From the NCBI GenBank assembly GCA_963969595.1, contig OZ018412.1, positions 2,234,501 to 2,298,500 on the forward strand: a stretch of 64,000 nucleotides of DNA. The letters run 5' to 3'. Positions 11,665-24,350 of the stretch are shown piece by piece. The stretch is from Neckera pumila. Lineage: Eukaryota > Streptophyta > Bryopsida > Hypnales > Neckeraceae. The notes beneath the pieces were generated by a model. That model had not been told where the DNA came from. It ran no database searches and was given only the letters and a program-made list of their open reading frames with translations. Position numbers and translations under genes: made by a program. How positions within the stretch are numbered: the stretch's first letter is position 1; each line of letters begins with the position of its first letter.

Positions 11665-12780
11665 TCATGAAAATTAATACACAAATCCTAAGGCACGAGT
11701 AGTTGAATGTGGTGAATGCAATGAGGAAGTGTGATATCTATTATTTTTTTAAGGATTTTCTTAGAAGTAATTAAAAAATAAGAAAATCGAATCATCTAAA
11801 AAATGATTGCTCCTCTAAGTTTAGAAAATTCTCTTATTACAAGTGCTTCAAATAAGCCAAATGACTTTTGAGTACCCAAAACTATTTATGATTGATGTAG
11901 GAAGTAAACCATTGAATTCTTCTCAATGTCTTCTCTTCTGCAGTAGTATGATCTTACATCCTACATAATAAAAAGCAAGTTAACCTTGGAGCGCCGCAAA
12001 CGCCATTCTGTGGTGTTCCGATGACAATATTGTTGAGCTAAGAAAGTTCAAAAGCATTTTTTCATCCTCCTTTTCCTTGTTGATCTTTCACATTGAGTTA
12101 TGAAGGGTACCCAATTGAATACCCTTTATGGTCCTTTCCAATTTTTGTCTTCACGGAAATGAGAAGCTATTATAAAAATGGATCACAAAATATGCTATTT
12201 TAGAGTATTTTGGGATGTTGTTGCTCCTTGCTTTAAATCTGAAATTTCTCCACAAAAATGATATTTTTTAAATTTGAATCAAACTAAGAAGATGAAGGTC
12301 ATCTACTCTCATTTCTACTCCAATTTGAATTTTGAATAAATTCCTAATATTGCATATTTTATTGCAATTTGAACATTGGGTGTATTTTCACTGTCTGTTA
12401 TTTTTCTAAATATAGAATGATACGAAAATTGAGTTTACACCATGATGTTTGTCATTGTGAAATACACTTATGGTGAAAATTTCAGATTTTTTGAAATATT
12501 TTTCTATTCAATATGATTTTCCTTCACTTTTTCTTCAAAAATTCTTTAAAAAAGTAATTTTCCGTAGAAAAATCTCAATATTTTCTGAAGTAAAGAAGAC
12601 ATGTACTTTCCTCTTGAAAAATAAATATAAATATTTTCATACCTTGTAGTTGCAAAATAATAGCAAATTGAGTGATGGACACTGAGGTTTGAAATCAATG
12701 GTAATGGTAATGGGTCATTTAGGGGTTAATAAAAAGCAAGCTCCCTTCTTATGGAGTAGAAAAGTGAAGAAAGCACCTTT
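11665..12780. other. AT-rich sequence, no gene seen
   Basis: No open frame of note and no paired termini were found on either strand. Confidence 0.5.
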
Positions 12781-15700
12781 CTCATCAGTATTCTGAGTTG
12801 CCACCCCGGGAGAAGCTCAATTGTGGACTTGGGTGACGCCTGCCCAGGCAGGAGTCGACGGTGCTCATCCGAATGCTGCACAGTCCTGCAGACGGATTGG
12901 GCAAGGCGGCGTAGTCAACGAGGAGAGATGCAAGTAGGATAATGTATTCATGATGACGTCGTCGGTTTTCGATTGCTTGCTAGTAACGTGGATGAGACGA
13001 TGAGTAAGCTGAGCTCAATTATTATTCGAAAATTATAATTTTGCAGTATAATCCGTTGAGTTGTGTGCCAACCGACTGAAGAAATTAGTAAACAAAACTA
13101 AAGTTATTAACCTTTCTAATGCAGCACTGGTTGCTGCGTGTGTGTCTGAAGTCGTCACAGTGCCCATACTCACGGCCATGGCTTCGCAAGTCGCAACTTC
13201 GATCGTGTCAACCCCGGAACTCAGGACAACTGCAGTGCAGAACTTATAGAAAATGAATTTGCGAGTGTGTGTGAAATTGTCTACGCGCTACGCGTCTCCT
13301 CAATCGCACATAGGCACGGGAGGATTAGTGTGGCCTATGAATCGTTTCAAGAGAAATTAGAAGTTTACAAACTGAAATACATAAGTCAATTCTTTTAACT
13401 CTTAACTGCCCTACTAACCATAAATAGTTGGTTCAGGCTTGTTTTGGTAGTGGGCAGTTAAATTTCTTTGACAGTCTTAAGTTTTTTTATTGGTAGTATT
13501 GAAGGTTAATTATTAAAAGTCTTTATTTTTCACTAAAAAGGTAAATATTTGATTTTTGAGAGGTCTTCAAAGGCATATATGTATATGTATATGTATCATT
13601 AGTGAAAGTGTAAAGTTTGTGAATTTTATTTCATTTCTTGGCTTTGACTAATTTCACTTGAGTTGAGATTTAAAAAATTGTAATTATCCATTTGCTTTGA
13701 AAATGGTCTCAATGGAAGAATAAAGTGTTTTCATGATTTTCACCAGTTAAAATTTAAACATGCAAGTGTTAATATGGAATAATTTGCAATTTCTTCTCAT
13801 AAAAAAAAACGCATGTCAACAATTGCAAGGTAAATTGTGTAATGAGTTTGATAGCATTTCATTTGACTTAAGGTTTTTGGAAGTGCATTTTAGTATGCTA
13901 ACACATTTTCTAATTGTTCATGTCACTTCCAATTCCCCAAAATCTCATATATACATTTCTCAAACATTGTGAAGAGGGACAACATACTTAAAGTAGGGTA
14001 CAATACATTTCTCTTCTTATAGTCTAACAACTCCTATGCAATTTCACACTCAAAATTGATATGCATACTAATAAGCAAACTCTTTAAACATCTATTAATA
14101 TTGTTAGATTTTGAAAAAAAATCAACTTGCTTCATTGGGATACTACGAGTCCATGCTCTTTTCTTGTAGGAAAAACACACTCAGAAAGGCTTAGGCACTT
14201 AGGGGTTAAGTAATGCTGGATCCGAGGTTCAAGGCACTTGTGTCACTTCTTCATTAGCAGGTTCGGTTAGAAGAACGATGAACTCATCACTCCCGTAACA
14301 TTGTGAGCCTTTTCATCAACCGAGAATCGGCTATTTCGAGTTCAGGATTCGATGAAACATCTTCAGGATTTCAGATGGCCTTACGTCCGATAACCTTGCA
14401 ATTGCTTGGCTTTCCAAGGTCACCTACTCCATTCTGTCAGAGGGCATTCAGATTCACAAGAACACACCTGTACAACAATTGAAAAATAGATAACTGAGGA
14501 CTTTGCGGTTTGTCTTCGAGCTAAGTTGTCAGATGTGCATCATGCTCATCGAGTTGCACTCGAATAGTCGATTGTCTCAAGACTCGTGCAACATGAGTGA
14601 GATAAAACTTTAACAGATAACTATTGTAAACGCTTTCGTTGTTGCAGTCCTGGACTAGACTGGAGATTCTCGTATTCAAACCTTTGGAAAATTTCCAATG
14701 CCTTGTAATTTTCGCCACTTTAACAACCGCGGCCATTCACGTGTTCTGAACTTCTGGTGGTAGGAAATCCAAGGTCGTTCTCGTAGAGCTTGAGGGAGAG
14801 ATTCATGCGATCTACGATCGCAATATTCACGGCCCCCAGTGAAAATGAGAAGCGGCGGACCTCGGTTTTCTGAATATTCAGAATCCCATCCGAAGTTCCG
14901 AACTGCAATTGCATGGAGGACTTCTTGTGTTGACTTGCTCGACATTGACTTGTTCTCTCCAATGCATGTACGGAGTAATTTATGAGCCCAGAGTCCAGCC
15001 GGGGTGCCCTTCTCAATGAGCTGCACGTACGCTCAGAACCAGAGTAGTCAACGAGGAGTCTCAGCCCAGCAAGTAGGATGGTTTTGGAAGGTTTGCAGAA
15101 TTGCAGGGGCCATGGACAAATGCCTCACTAAACTTAGACACATGATTTACTTGCACTGTCAAGTTGGCTGCTACAAGTGACGTCTTCTAAAATGTCAGCA
15201 TTGTGCTTCTGCTTCTCGAGAACCGAGCTTCACAACTTTTGAGCCAAATTCGTTAGTATTTAGGGCAGTATTTCAACAGTATTTATTCAAAGCTCGTACA
15301 TCTGCTTAGAGGGAATTGTGAATTTTTTTTGGAGATGCTTGTTGAAGAAAAGATGTGCATATGGAGGTTTCCTGCATACTTCCGCAATTGAATTAAAAAA
15401 ATTCATCACCAATGTTCTTGTATGAATTTTCATGTAAAACCATAAAAATTAATTTAAAAATTCACCAAAACGGAGTTTTATTTTTTCAAAATTGAAATTT
15501 GGTATGGTTGATTGGGATTGCTTAAAATATCAAAGTTAATTATGCAAAACAAAAAATGTCAATTTTTGTTTTACATTATGCAAAGAAAATTGATTTTCCA
15601 AACTGCAATCACTTATCTTTTTGGTAGGCCACTGTACAGAGTGCTCCAATTGTAAGGTGTCCAGACCTAATAGAGACTGTGTTTCCAGACCAACCATTCT

Positions 15701-15788
15701 GAATACAATCTAGGAAAATATTATATCGCAAGGTTAGCAAATAAAAGCAAAAGTGAATATACTTGTTTTGAGAATTTTTATAGTCAAT
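12781..15788. other. Mixed-composition region without a recognised gene
   Basis: Islands of balanced composition (about 12790-13330 and 14210-15250) interrupt AT-rich DNA. Such islands often mark exons or old gene fragments. A 62-codon frame at 13061-13249 (plus) and a 116-codon frame at 14676-15026 (minus) carry no motif I can name, and no convincing splice pairs link them. They could be decayed exons. Confidence 0.4.
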
Positions 15789-15944
15789 ATAAGCAGTTTC
15801 ATTAAAATGGCGTAAATTCCAAGTGCCACTTTGATAGTTTGCCATTTTCACCATCTAGGATAGGTATAGATTTCAGAATGGTAGTTCTGAACTGCTTTCA
15901 TGCCACTTAAAAAAAAATATCGCCATTTTAATGAAATTGCCCAT
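15789..15944. mobile_element. Short degenerate relative of the 28.6-kb element (156 bp)
   Basis: The left arm contains GCAGTTTCATTAAAATGGCG and the right arm, inverted, GGCAATTTCATTAAAATGGC. Both match the inner part of the large element's termini (CATATTTCGTTAAAATGGC) with a few changes. The 4-bp flanks are CAAT and CGAT, compatible with a decayed 4-bp target duplication. It has no coding capacity and looks like an internally deleted, ageing member of the same superfamily. Confidence 0.55.
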
Positions 15945-16277
15945 CGATATGAAATTTCAAAATTGAGGTCATAGGAACATCTATTGTTGACATTTGACTA
16001 CTCTTAATTAGACATCCTTGAAGTACAAAGAGCTACAACTCTCATTGATTGCTTCAAATAACTCTTTAATTTTTTAGCTTCCAATTCGTTCCTTCTGAAA
16101 ACTAGAGTTGAGTCTGAGCAAGAGCTTTTTCATATTTGAGTTCAATGAGCAGTTGTGAAGAAACTCTATTCTAACTGATGGCAAAGGGTTGGTTTAACAA
16201 AAGGATGGGGATACCTTCCTTGCTGTAAGACGGTGAAGCGCTCCTCTTATTGCGTCCTAATTGCAACCTTTATTAAA

Positions 16278-16416
16278 ACTTGCCACATGGTTGTGTTTGT
16301 CTAAGCCATGGAATTTGTCCATATTGGCAAACATGACATAAATAAAACTTGACTTGCCACATGGTTGCGTTTGTCTAAGCCATGGAGTTTGTCCATATTA
16401 GCAAACATGACATAAA
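16278..16416. repeat. Two-copy tandem duplication of about 65 bp
   Basis: The unit beginning ACTTGCCACATGGTTG occurs at 16278-16342 and 16352-16416 with only a few substitutions. Confidence 0.85.
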
Positions 16417-17504
16417 ATTACTTCAGAGATGCGTCCAGCATATGAGTTTTATCAGTATGCAGAAGCTGTTCAAAGCTATTTAGTAATATTTAAAGGCGAG
16501 AGAACCATTTTCAAGCAAAAGAATCAGAGAAGATGTCTCTTGTATTTGTCTGTTGTTTTCTGTAGGTCCGCTTCTATGGGGCGCGAAGGTTCCTTGTGTG
16601 AAGCCTGGTTTTGAACTCAAATCTTGCAATGAAATCCGTCGTGTGCAAAAAAGAAAGAAAGTTGTCTCTTGTATGGCGATCCAAGTATACAAACCCACAC
16701 ATACTCCATCTCCATCTCCAGTCCACAGTAGCGTTCCGGGTATTTCTTGAGTTTTACCAGATATTTTCGTTTAATTCCCTTGCTGAACCGATTTTTCAAA
16801 GTACGGAGTCCTGTTTTTTCTCTATATTTTACTTTCAATAGAAATTTTGTAGATTTTCTCACCGGTTCTTCGACGATGTTTCAAATTGCAACCGGGTCTT
16901 TTTCCCAATTCCACCGGCTAACAATGAACGAACCAATAGTTCTCCCGTCCACAGAAATTCAATTCTGCATGACTGATGTCTGACAAGTTTTTACGAAATG
17001 AATTTGACAGTCAGAATACGAGCTGTGATAATAGTTACGTAGTGTAGGAAGCACCGTACATATTTCAACAGTGAGGCACCGACAAGAAAGCCTGACAAGT
17101 ATACGACATATTATCCATCGGCTGAGTACTTATGAGCTGGTAATCGTCCGTTTTCATTTGTTTCGAAAATACAAAATGAGAAATCCAGCTTTCTTATCCA
17201 TTTTGACTTTGCCGCCACGGACCGATCCACGTGATGATACGAATAGCGGAGGGACGCGGAGGCAAGTCGCTGCGCTGCCTACTCTTAACGAGATACAGTA
17301 TGTCGACAATCCTCCTTTGCGGGTCGCCACGGATTCCACGGATTCCACGGACCAGAGCCGATGGTTGCTCACTTGCTCACTGTTCAGCTGAGGTGGGTCC
17401 ATCAACCAGTCCAGAATATAATATTCAAACACTCGACTCGGTCCGTCCGGACCACTGTTTGTGCGCAGAGATCGCATTTATTTAATAATGACCGCAATTG
17501 TAGC
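16417..17504. other. Region without a recognised gene
   Basis: Several overlapping short frames on both strands occur at 16429-17485, without domains or splice continuity. A small GATTCCACG triplet repeat lies near 17333-17352. Composition is less AT-rich from 17050 to 17480. Confidence 0.4.
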
Positions 17505-18155
17505 AAGTCTATGGCACTAGACCCAAAAGGCCTTTTTTGAGCTTCTTGAAATTTGCTCTAAATTAAACAGAAGGCCAACATTCTAATAAGTTGTATCAAT
17601 TTTTCTACAAATTCAATCTAGACATGTTAGAGATCACATAGAAGAAGAAAACACAACAATATCACTCATGGATTGAAAGATTATAATGTTTGATTATGAT
17701 GGGGTCAAAATTGCAAAAGTGATTTGAAGTCTTTCAATCCTCATTTCACATGTCAAATCTAAAAAGCTAGTCACCAAAACAATATGAGATTAAAGGGCTT
17801 AACATGTATAACTCCAATTAATTTACGGCTTCTCAAAATCTATTCAACAATTTTTTTTAATGAATTTCTAATGTGATCTTTTCTCCAAGATCTAATATAT
17901 TTGAGGCTTATTTCCAAGGGTCTTCAACACTACAGAAAGTCAAGATTGCAATGAACACCCTTGCACAAAATCTTGAATAGAAAAATCATAATCAATCATT
18001 TTTCAAATCATATTTTTGATGCTAAAACTAGACTTCAAAAAGAGTTTTTCAAAAATATAAATTACTAAAAATAGCAACTTGGTTAGATTTTGTTTAACTT
18101 CAAAATATTGTCCACACCAAAATTGGGTGCCTTGGGCATTTAGGAGCTAGATGCT
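17505..18155. mobile_element. Degenerate TTAA-type element, family 2
   Basis: The body matches the well-preserved copy at 31296-31924 in inverted orientation. It shares the runs around AAGTTGTATCAATTTT, GAACACCCTTG and AACTTGGTTAG. The right end reads CTTGGGCATTTAGGAGCTAG, a decayed CATTTAGGGGTTAA terminus. Confidence 0.55.
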
Positions 18156-18426
18156 CTCCCTCCCCTAACAAGCCTCTAGGCCTATGCATGTAAATATACC
18201 GTATGTAGCAAAACCAAGTCATACTCTTGTAATTCTTGATTCAATCAATAATGTAAAGAACCTAGTAATAGGTCATCGCAAGCTAAAAATTGTGCAAGAT
18301 AATACTTTAAGTAGGCTACATTTTAATGGAGAAAAAAGTCTCTTTCACATTAATATGTACAAGGAAATTACATTTAATGGAAACTATATCCTTGACTCAC
18401 TTTTGCATCATCTATCAAAAAACAAC

Positions 18427-19353
18427 TTAACCCCTAAAGGACCAAGGCCTTTTTTCTGCCAAAAAACACTCAAAATTGCCATTTCTATAGCAAAGAGTAA
18501 AAAAATTGAAAATTGTTTTTTTGTGACATCTAACCATAGGATCTAATACCCAACTAGTATGACAATGCGTGGAAAAAATTTCAGAATTTTTGACTGCACA
18601 AATTGCAAAATATCTGCATTTAAAGTGAAAAAAACAAGTTTTTCAGCACATTGCAGGACTAGACTTTATGACTTTGAACATTTTTAACCAAATTTTTTTG
18701 CACTACAGAGTTTTGAGCTTTTAATCTTTATAGTGTATAATTAAGTTGAGAGTCTAGGGAAAAAAAAGAAATCCAAAAAAACTTAATCTTCATTATTAAA
18801 AAAATTGTTAAGTAGAAGTAGGTACGAAATAGAAGGAAAATCTAAAATATTAATATCTTTTATATGGAATTAGAAAACACTGATTCCAATGGCGAGATTG
18901 CTCTAGCAAAAAAACTAAACCTTGTGGAACTTTTTATTTTGAAAAATTGTAAAAATTGCATTCAGAATTGAATCCTACAAGTTATTTTTTCAGGAAGATG
19001 CTCTAAGTGCCCAAAAAACAAGATTGTCCATAACTTTCTCATAACAAATCCAAATGAAATGAATCAAAGCTTCCTAGATAGACTAAAATATAATCTATAA
19101 GAAAACAGAATAAAAAAGAATTAAAAAAAAATGCATCATTTTTTTGTTGCCCCACGTCCCTTGTTCTGAGCTTATTTGGGTATAACTTTTTTTCCCGGGC
19201 ACCGATTGAAAAAAAAACTATATTCCTATGAAGCTTAGCAAATTTTTTATCTCCAAAAATAGTTTCAAAAAATCATGACAAAAATTCAGCCCGTAGGTAC
19301 CTACCCGAAATCCCATTTGTCCCTCAAAGGGACAATGGTCCTTTAGGGGTTAA
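18427..19353. mobile_element. TTAA-target miniature element, family 1 (927 bp, inverted)
   Basis: It starts TTAACCCCTAAAGGACCAAG and ends GGTCCTTTAGGGGTTAA. It is the inverted counterpart of the 3802-4751 element, with matching interior phrases and TTAA at both ends. Confidence 0.75.
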
Positions 19354-19969
19354 TCCCGAAGCGCCCCACCTCCCCAAATTTCGCCTCCTTGAATTCTTTT
19401 TTTTAGTGCTGCGCCTCCAATGATGGGTATACTGCCCTAGAAAATTCACAAGGACGGTTGGGGGGTATTGCTGTTATGGCGGGTAGTGGACGATGGGGTT
19501 ATTACAGGAAGTACGCAACAATGTGGGCATTCATTCGGGCAATTGTACACATTTTTTCATTTATTGCAAATGTTGCGCCTGGACCAAGTACTGAAAGCAT
19601 CGGCTGGAGCCGGTTCCATACCGTTGGCAATTTTGCACCTTTCTCTGTCTGACTGGGGCAAGTGCGCGACTTTGAACAACTCCCTCTCTCTTGCAACGTC
19701 TTTGTGGATTGACGAAGTTCAAGGTTTGAGTGGCGTCTTCCCTCATGTTGTAACGTGGAATTCAATTAGGGTTTGAGATTTGTAATGTGAGTGATTGGCG
19801 AGATTGAGTTCCGTTCCAAAGAGGCCACTGCTGTAGGATGTAGGATTTGGGCGAGATTGCATTGTTGCTGGAATTCTTAGGCAAGGCGAGTGGAGTCATT
19901 GAAGTTTAGGCTGTACGTGCAGAGCCATCATCGTGAGAGGTGTGGTCGCTCGGTTGGCCATCCTGCATT
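19354..19969. other. Balanced-composition island, no gene recognised
   Basis: Overlapping frames of 60-100 codons occur on both strands (19458-19776). None has a recognisable domain or clear splice links. Confidence 0.4.
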
Positions 19970-20295
19970 TGGCTCAGGGTAGTTTAAGGTATTTTTTCCC
20001 TTCCCATTTTTTTTGGCTCAAGGTAGTTTAAGTTTTTTTTCCTTCCCATTTTCTTAGGCTCAAGGTAGTTTACAGTTTTTTTCCTTTGCATTTTTTTTGG
20101 CTCAAGGTAGTTTAAGGTTATTTTCAATTCCCATTTTTTTGGACTTAGGATAGTTTACAATTTTTCTTCTTCCCATTTTTTTGGCTCAAGGTAGTTTAAG
20201 ATTTTTTGTCCTTCCTATTTGGGGGGCCCAAAGGTAGTTTGTAACTTTCTTCCTTTCTATTTTTTTGGTGGCTTTAGATAGTTTTTGATTTTTGG
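19970..20295. repeat. Tandem repeat, about 45-50 bp unit, seven degenerate copies
   Basis: The unit reads roughly TTTTGGCTCAAGGTAGTTTA followed by a T-rich stretch and a CCTTCCCATT run. It recurs about seven times with substitutions and small length changes, and the last copies are the most divergent. Confidence 0.75.
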
Positions 20296-20806
20296 GCTTC
20301 CAAATTTATTCCAAGCCATTTGTTTCTGTCTTTAATCTTGGTATTTGCCTTTTCCACTTTACTTTTTTTCTTTATAACAAAGTTAGGTTATTAAAAAATG
20401 CCCTTCCTTCCAAATTTAAAATAATGATAAGAGGACCTAAAATACCATGAATTCCAAAATTAGATAATAATAGAGACCATTTAATTGGCACAGAATATCT
20501 AAAAACCTTCATAAAAAAACACCTGGCCGCATGTGATATCCAAAGGTCTACTTAGAGTGACCCCCCCGTGAAATAACTAGATGTCAACTTAGATGTCCAA
20601 AAAAATCCGTCCCAAAAAATTTGAACTTGTCAAAAAAACGTGGGTTTTTTATAGTGTTATAGTAGTAGCAGAAAGCTCCTACAAATGTACCATGACAATA
20701 GAACAAGATCAATAGAAAGGAGATTGGGAGCTTCATGTGAAGGATTGTGCAATGTACATGACCATTTGAGTCTTGAACCTCATTGTCCACACTGATACTT
20801 GTGATC
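20296..20806. other. AT-rich sequence, no gene seen
   Basis: No structured feature was found between the tandem repeat and the next TTAA element. Confidence 0.5.
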
Positions 20807-21741
20807 TTAACCCCTAAAGTTCTTTAACTATATTCTCACCAAAAATGCTCCAAAACTGCCATTTCTAGTACAAGTACCAATTTTTTTTTTAAATATCATT
20901 TTTGAACATATATAACCGTAGGATCTTATATTACTCTGGTTTGGGAATGTGTGAAAAAAATTTCAGAAATTTCCATTGTGTAGATTGGAAGATATTAGCA
21001 TTTGAAGTAACAAAAGTCTTTTTTTTGGCCTTGCAAAAAACCGGGCAGTTGCACTTCACAAGGTTAGATTATTATGTAAAAAATTCTAAAATGGTTGTGC
21101 TTCTTTGGATTCATTCTCTAGGGCAAGTTGGCTACATGCTTGAAAAATTTCAGATTATTTGGAATTGTACAACATATAGGAAAAAAATAGTAAGTAGAAA
21201 GAAGTAGAGAATGGTTCAAAACATTAAATTGTTAAGAAGTTAATTGTAGAATTGAAAAATGCCAATCCCAATGGTTGCAATATTGTAATAAACAATCTAC
21301 ATCCTATAATTTTACTTATTTTGAAAAATATTGAAAATTGAGTGAAATAAACGAGTTCAAAATTTATTTTAGAGTAGACAATCCATAATTGCCCGCAAAC
21401 TAAAAATCCTTGTAACTTTTGATTCATTGATCAAAATGGAATGATTCAAAGCTTTCCACATATATCTAAATCTAATAAACCAATTTCAAATTTTTATTTT
21501 TGAAAAAAATAATATTTGTTTGATCTGCCCGGACTGCCCGAGTTGAGAAACAAATAAAATATTAGGCCATAACTTTTGACTTGTATTTCCAAATGTCACG
21601 AAATTTGGTGCATATGAAAGATATTCCTCATCCCCACCTTCTATAAAAATTTCAGCCCAAAATATGCAAATCTCTAGTCACATGTACCTACCCAAAATTT
21701 CTATGTTGCCAAAAAATGCATGTTGGTATTTTAGGGGTTAA
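20807..21741. mobile_element. TTAA-target miniature element, family 3 (935 bp)
   Basis: It is bounded by TTAACCCCTAAAGTTC on the left and by ATTTTAGGGGTTAA on the right, with TTAA at both ends. It is the best-preserved member of the family that also occurs at 533-1665, 10975-11345 and 42710-43330. Confidence 0.7.
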
Positions 21742-22516
21742 AGTTCATTAGGTTTAATGTGGGGGAGGAGTACAAAAGTGAGTCATGCAATATGTTTGTT
21801 TGAATTACATCATTTATTTCTCATCTGAACTTTTACATTTGGTTTGGTAGATTGACTACCAAGTAGTACTTTTCAAACAGTATGTTTTGATAATGAAGAT
21901 AAAAAAACTTTGTATTTTGTGTTCTGTGCAATTGAGGTTCAAAGTCTCATTTATGAAAAGCTGACTCAGTTTTGCTGCACTGTATTTCCAAGCTTCCCAT
22001 ATCCCAGTTTTTTTTGGATTTTTTTTAAACACAAATGGAACGGAATTCCATTGCAAAAGATACAAGTACAAAAACTGCCAACCACAAGAGGCCTGGCAAG
22101 GAAGGAACGACCCAACAACCAACACAACACCAACTCGACCCAAGACAAGAACCTACACTAAATAGTGCAATTAGGTCGCTCCACACTAATACCTCAATAA
22201 TCCACACTATATAAATATATTCACTATTGTTGTACAATGATGCGTTCAATCCAAAGCCATGTGTATGACAAGGATTAGTGCACTAGTTCAACGCCTGGTC
22301 CAGAGAGTTGCATGAGCCTCTATGTGCACCACCATTGAGTCTTGAGACAATTTACCTGAGGTAAGGCAACCTAATTGCACTATTTAGTGTAAAAACGCTT
22401 AGTTACAAGCAAGACTCACAAAGTAGTCTTTGTCTGTCAAGGTACTAAGTTAGGAATACCATAAACCGTTATAGTACCAAAATGGTTACAATGTACCTGT
22501 TCTTGACATTTATGCC
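21742..22516. other. Intergenic sequence, no gene recognised
   Basis: Overlapping short frames at 21856-22249 lack domains. Nothing else was seen. Confidence 0.5.
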
Positions 22517-23701
22517 TTAACCCCTAAAGTCCCATTGTCCCCTCGAAGGACAAAATGGATTTCGGGCAGGCTACTTTACAAAACGGATTTTTGAAACTTT
22601 TTGTGAAGATAAAAAAACACATTAGCTTTATGGGAATATAATTTTCATTTCAATCGGTGCCCGGAAGCAAAAGTTATGGCACAAAAGGTCCTTTTTTTGT
22701 GTGTGGCGGGCAGAAATCTTTTCACACAAAAAAAAATTTTAAAAATTTTAAATTTTTTTTTCTCATACATTGTATTTTTGTCTACATGGGAAGCTTTGAT
22801 TCATTCCATTTGGATTTGTGATGTGAAAGTTATGGACAATCTTATTTTTTGGGCAATTAGAGCATCTTCTTGAAAAAATAAATTGTAAGACTCATTTCTG
22901 AATGCAATTTTACAATTTTTCAAAACAAATTGTTTGGCAAGGCTAAGTTTGCTTGCCAAAACAATCGCACCATTGGGATTGTAGTTCTTCATTCCCATCT
23001 TAGAGCTATTGACGATTTATTTTTTTCTTTCAATCTTGGACCTACTTCTACTTAACAATTTTTTAAAGAATGAAAATCAAGTGTGTTTTTTTGGGAATTT
23101 TTTTCCTAGATTCTCAACTCAATTATTTAACATAAAAAAAGTTATATTCAAAGTCTGTAGTGCATTTTTTCTTACAAATGGCGGTCAAAGTCATCTGAAA
23201 TTGCAAGTCAAATGCCACATTTAACTACTTTTGGACTATTCAATGAATTCTGGACAAAACAACGTGGGATCTCACGATAATAACATTGTAGGATCCCACG
23301 ATGTTTGTACAGATCTTTGGATGTCTTGAATAGATCTCCTAATGTTTTGCACTATCTCTTGATGATCAATTTTTTTCTGTTGAAGACCATTATTAAATCT
23401 GGACTTTCAAAAGTCCAAAAGTAGTTAAATGTGGCATCAATGTTCCAAACATCAAATTTTTCCAACTTTAAATGCTTATAAATTCTAATCTATACTGTCA
23501 AATTTTATGAAATTTTTACTACATGATCGGAGATAAGTTAAATACAAGATCCTACGGTTAGATTCTAAAAAAACATATTTTTTCTCTTTTCCTGGATGAA
23601 TGCATCAGAATTGGCAGTTTCAAGTCATTTTTGACCTAAGTACTTAGGCCTAAGTACTTCAGGGGTTAAAATGTCAAGACTAGGTACATTTTAGGGGTTA
23701 A
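22517..23701. mobile_element. TTAA-target miniature element, family 1, with nested insertion
   Basis: It starts TTAACCCCTAAAGTCCCATT. It ends AGGGGTTAA either at 23669 or, after a tandem copy of a roughly 32-bp terminal stretch, at 23701. A 226-bp element (23212-23437) is inserted inside. Confidence 0.65.
23212..23437. mobile_element. Nested miniature element (226 bp), 26-bp inverted repeats, CAA duplication
   Basis: Perfect inverted termini start ATGCCACATTTAACTACTTT, with the right copy at 23412-23437. They are flanked by the direct repeat CAA (23209-23211 and 23438-23440). A 3-bp duplication would fit PIF/Harbinger-like or CACTA-like elements, but the terminal bases match neither family clearly, so the superfamily is left open. 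Confidence 0.75.
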
Positions 23702-24350
23702 AATGTCAAGACTAAGTACATTTTGATCATTTATGGTACTTTTAAGGTCTATGGTATTTCCACCTTATTTCCTAGTTTGTCAACACAACCCAACGCAGCT
23801 TTTGGGACTTTTTTTTGAGTTTTACCAACTATTTTTCTTTAACCCCTAAGTACTCCCAGGTCCAGTTTTTGGACGAAGAACAAATTAAAACTTTTGTTTT
23901 CTTCTCATTCTGCTTGGATGAAAGTGAATCCCTACTTTGCAAGGTTGTTTTGGCTGCATATGAGAGAGTCTTGTTCGTCTCTGGAAACCCTAAACTCTTA
24001 ATTGCGTGATGATAGTAAATTAGAGGTTACGACCGGTATTGTGTCACTTTATTGATTTTAACCAGTATTTAGGAGTGTTTTTCATTGGGAAATCTCTCAA
24101 TTGAGCTGTGGAGAGATCTGTATGGGGTCAAGAGCCAAATCTGCAAACTCGAAATGGGACAGTGGGAAACCCGATTTTCATTCAAAGGTCGATGGCCATG
24201 TACATTTAGCCAAGCCATGCCGGCATCCAACTTGTTAATTGAAGGCCAACTACGTGTATTGGAAAATTTGAGTTGCTGTTGGTAAGATGGGATCAGGTTT
24301 TTGTATCCTCTAACTTTTATACTGAGAGTTACGCATTCTTCACTGTGCAG
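23702..24350. other. Flank of the methyltransferase pseudogene
   Basis: An isolated TTAACCCCTAAGTACTCCCA terminus occurs at 23839 without a partner. A 66-codon frame (24085-24285) could be an upstream exon of the next gene, but it shows no known motif. Confidence 0.4.
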
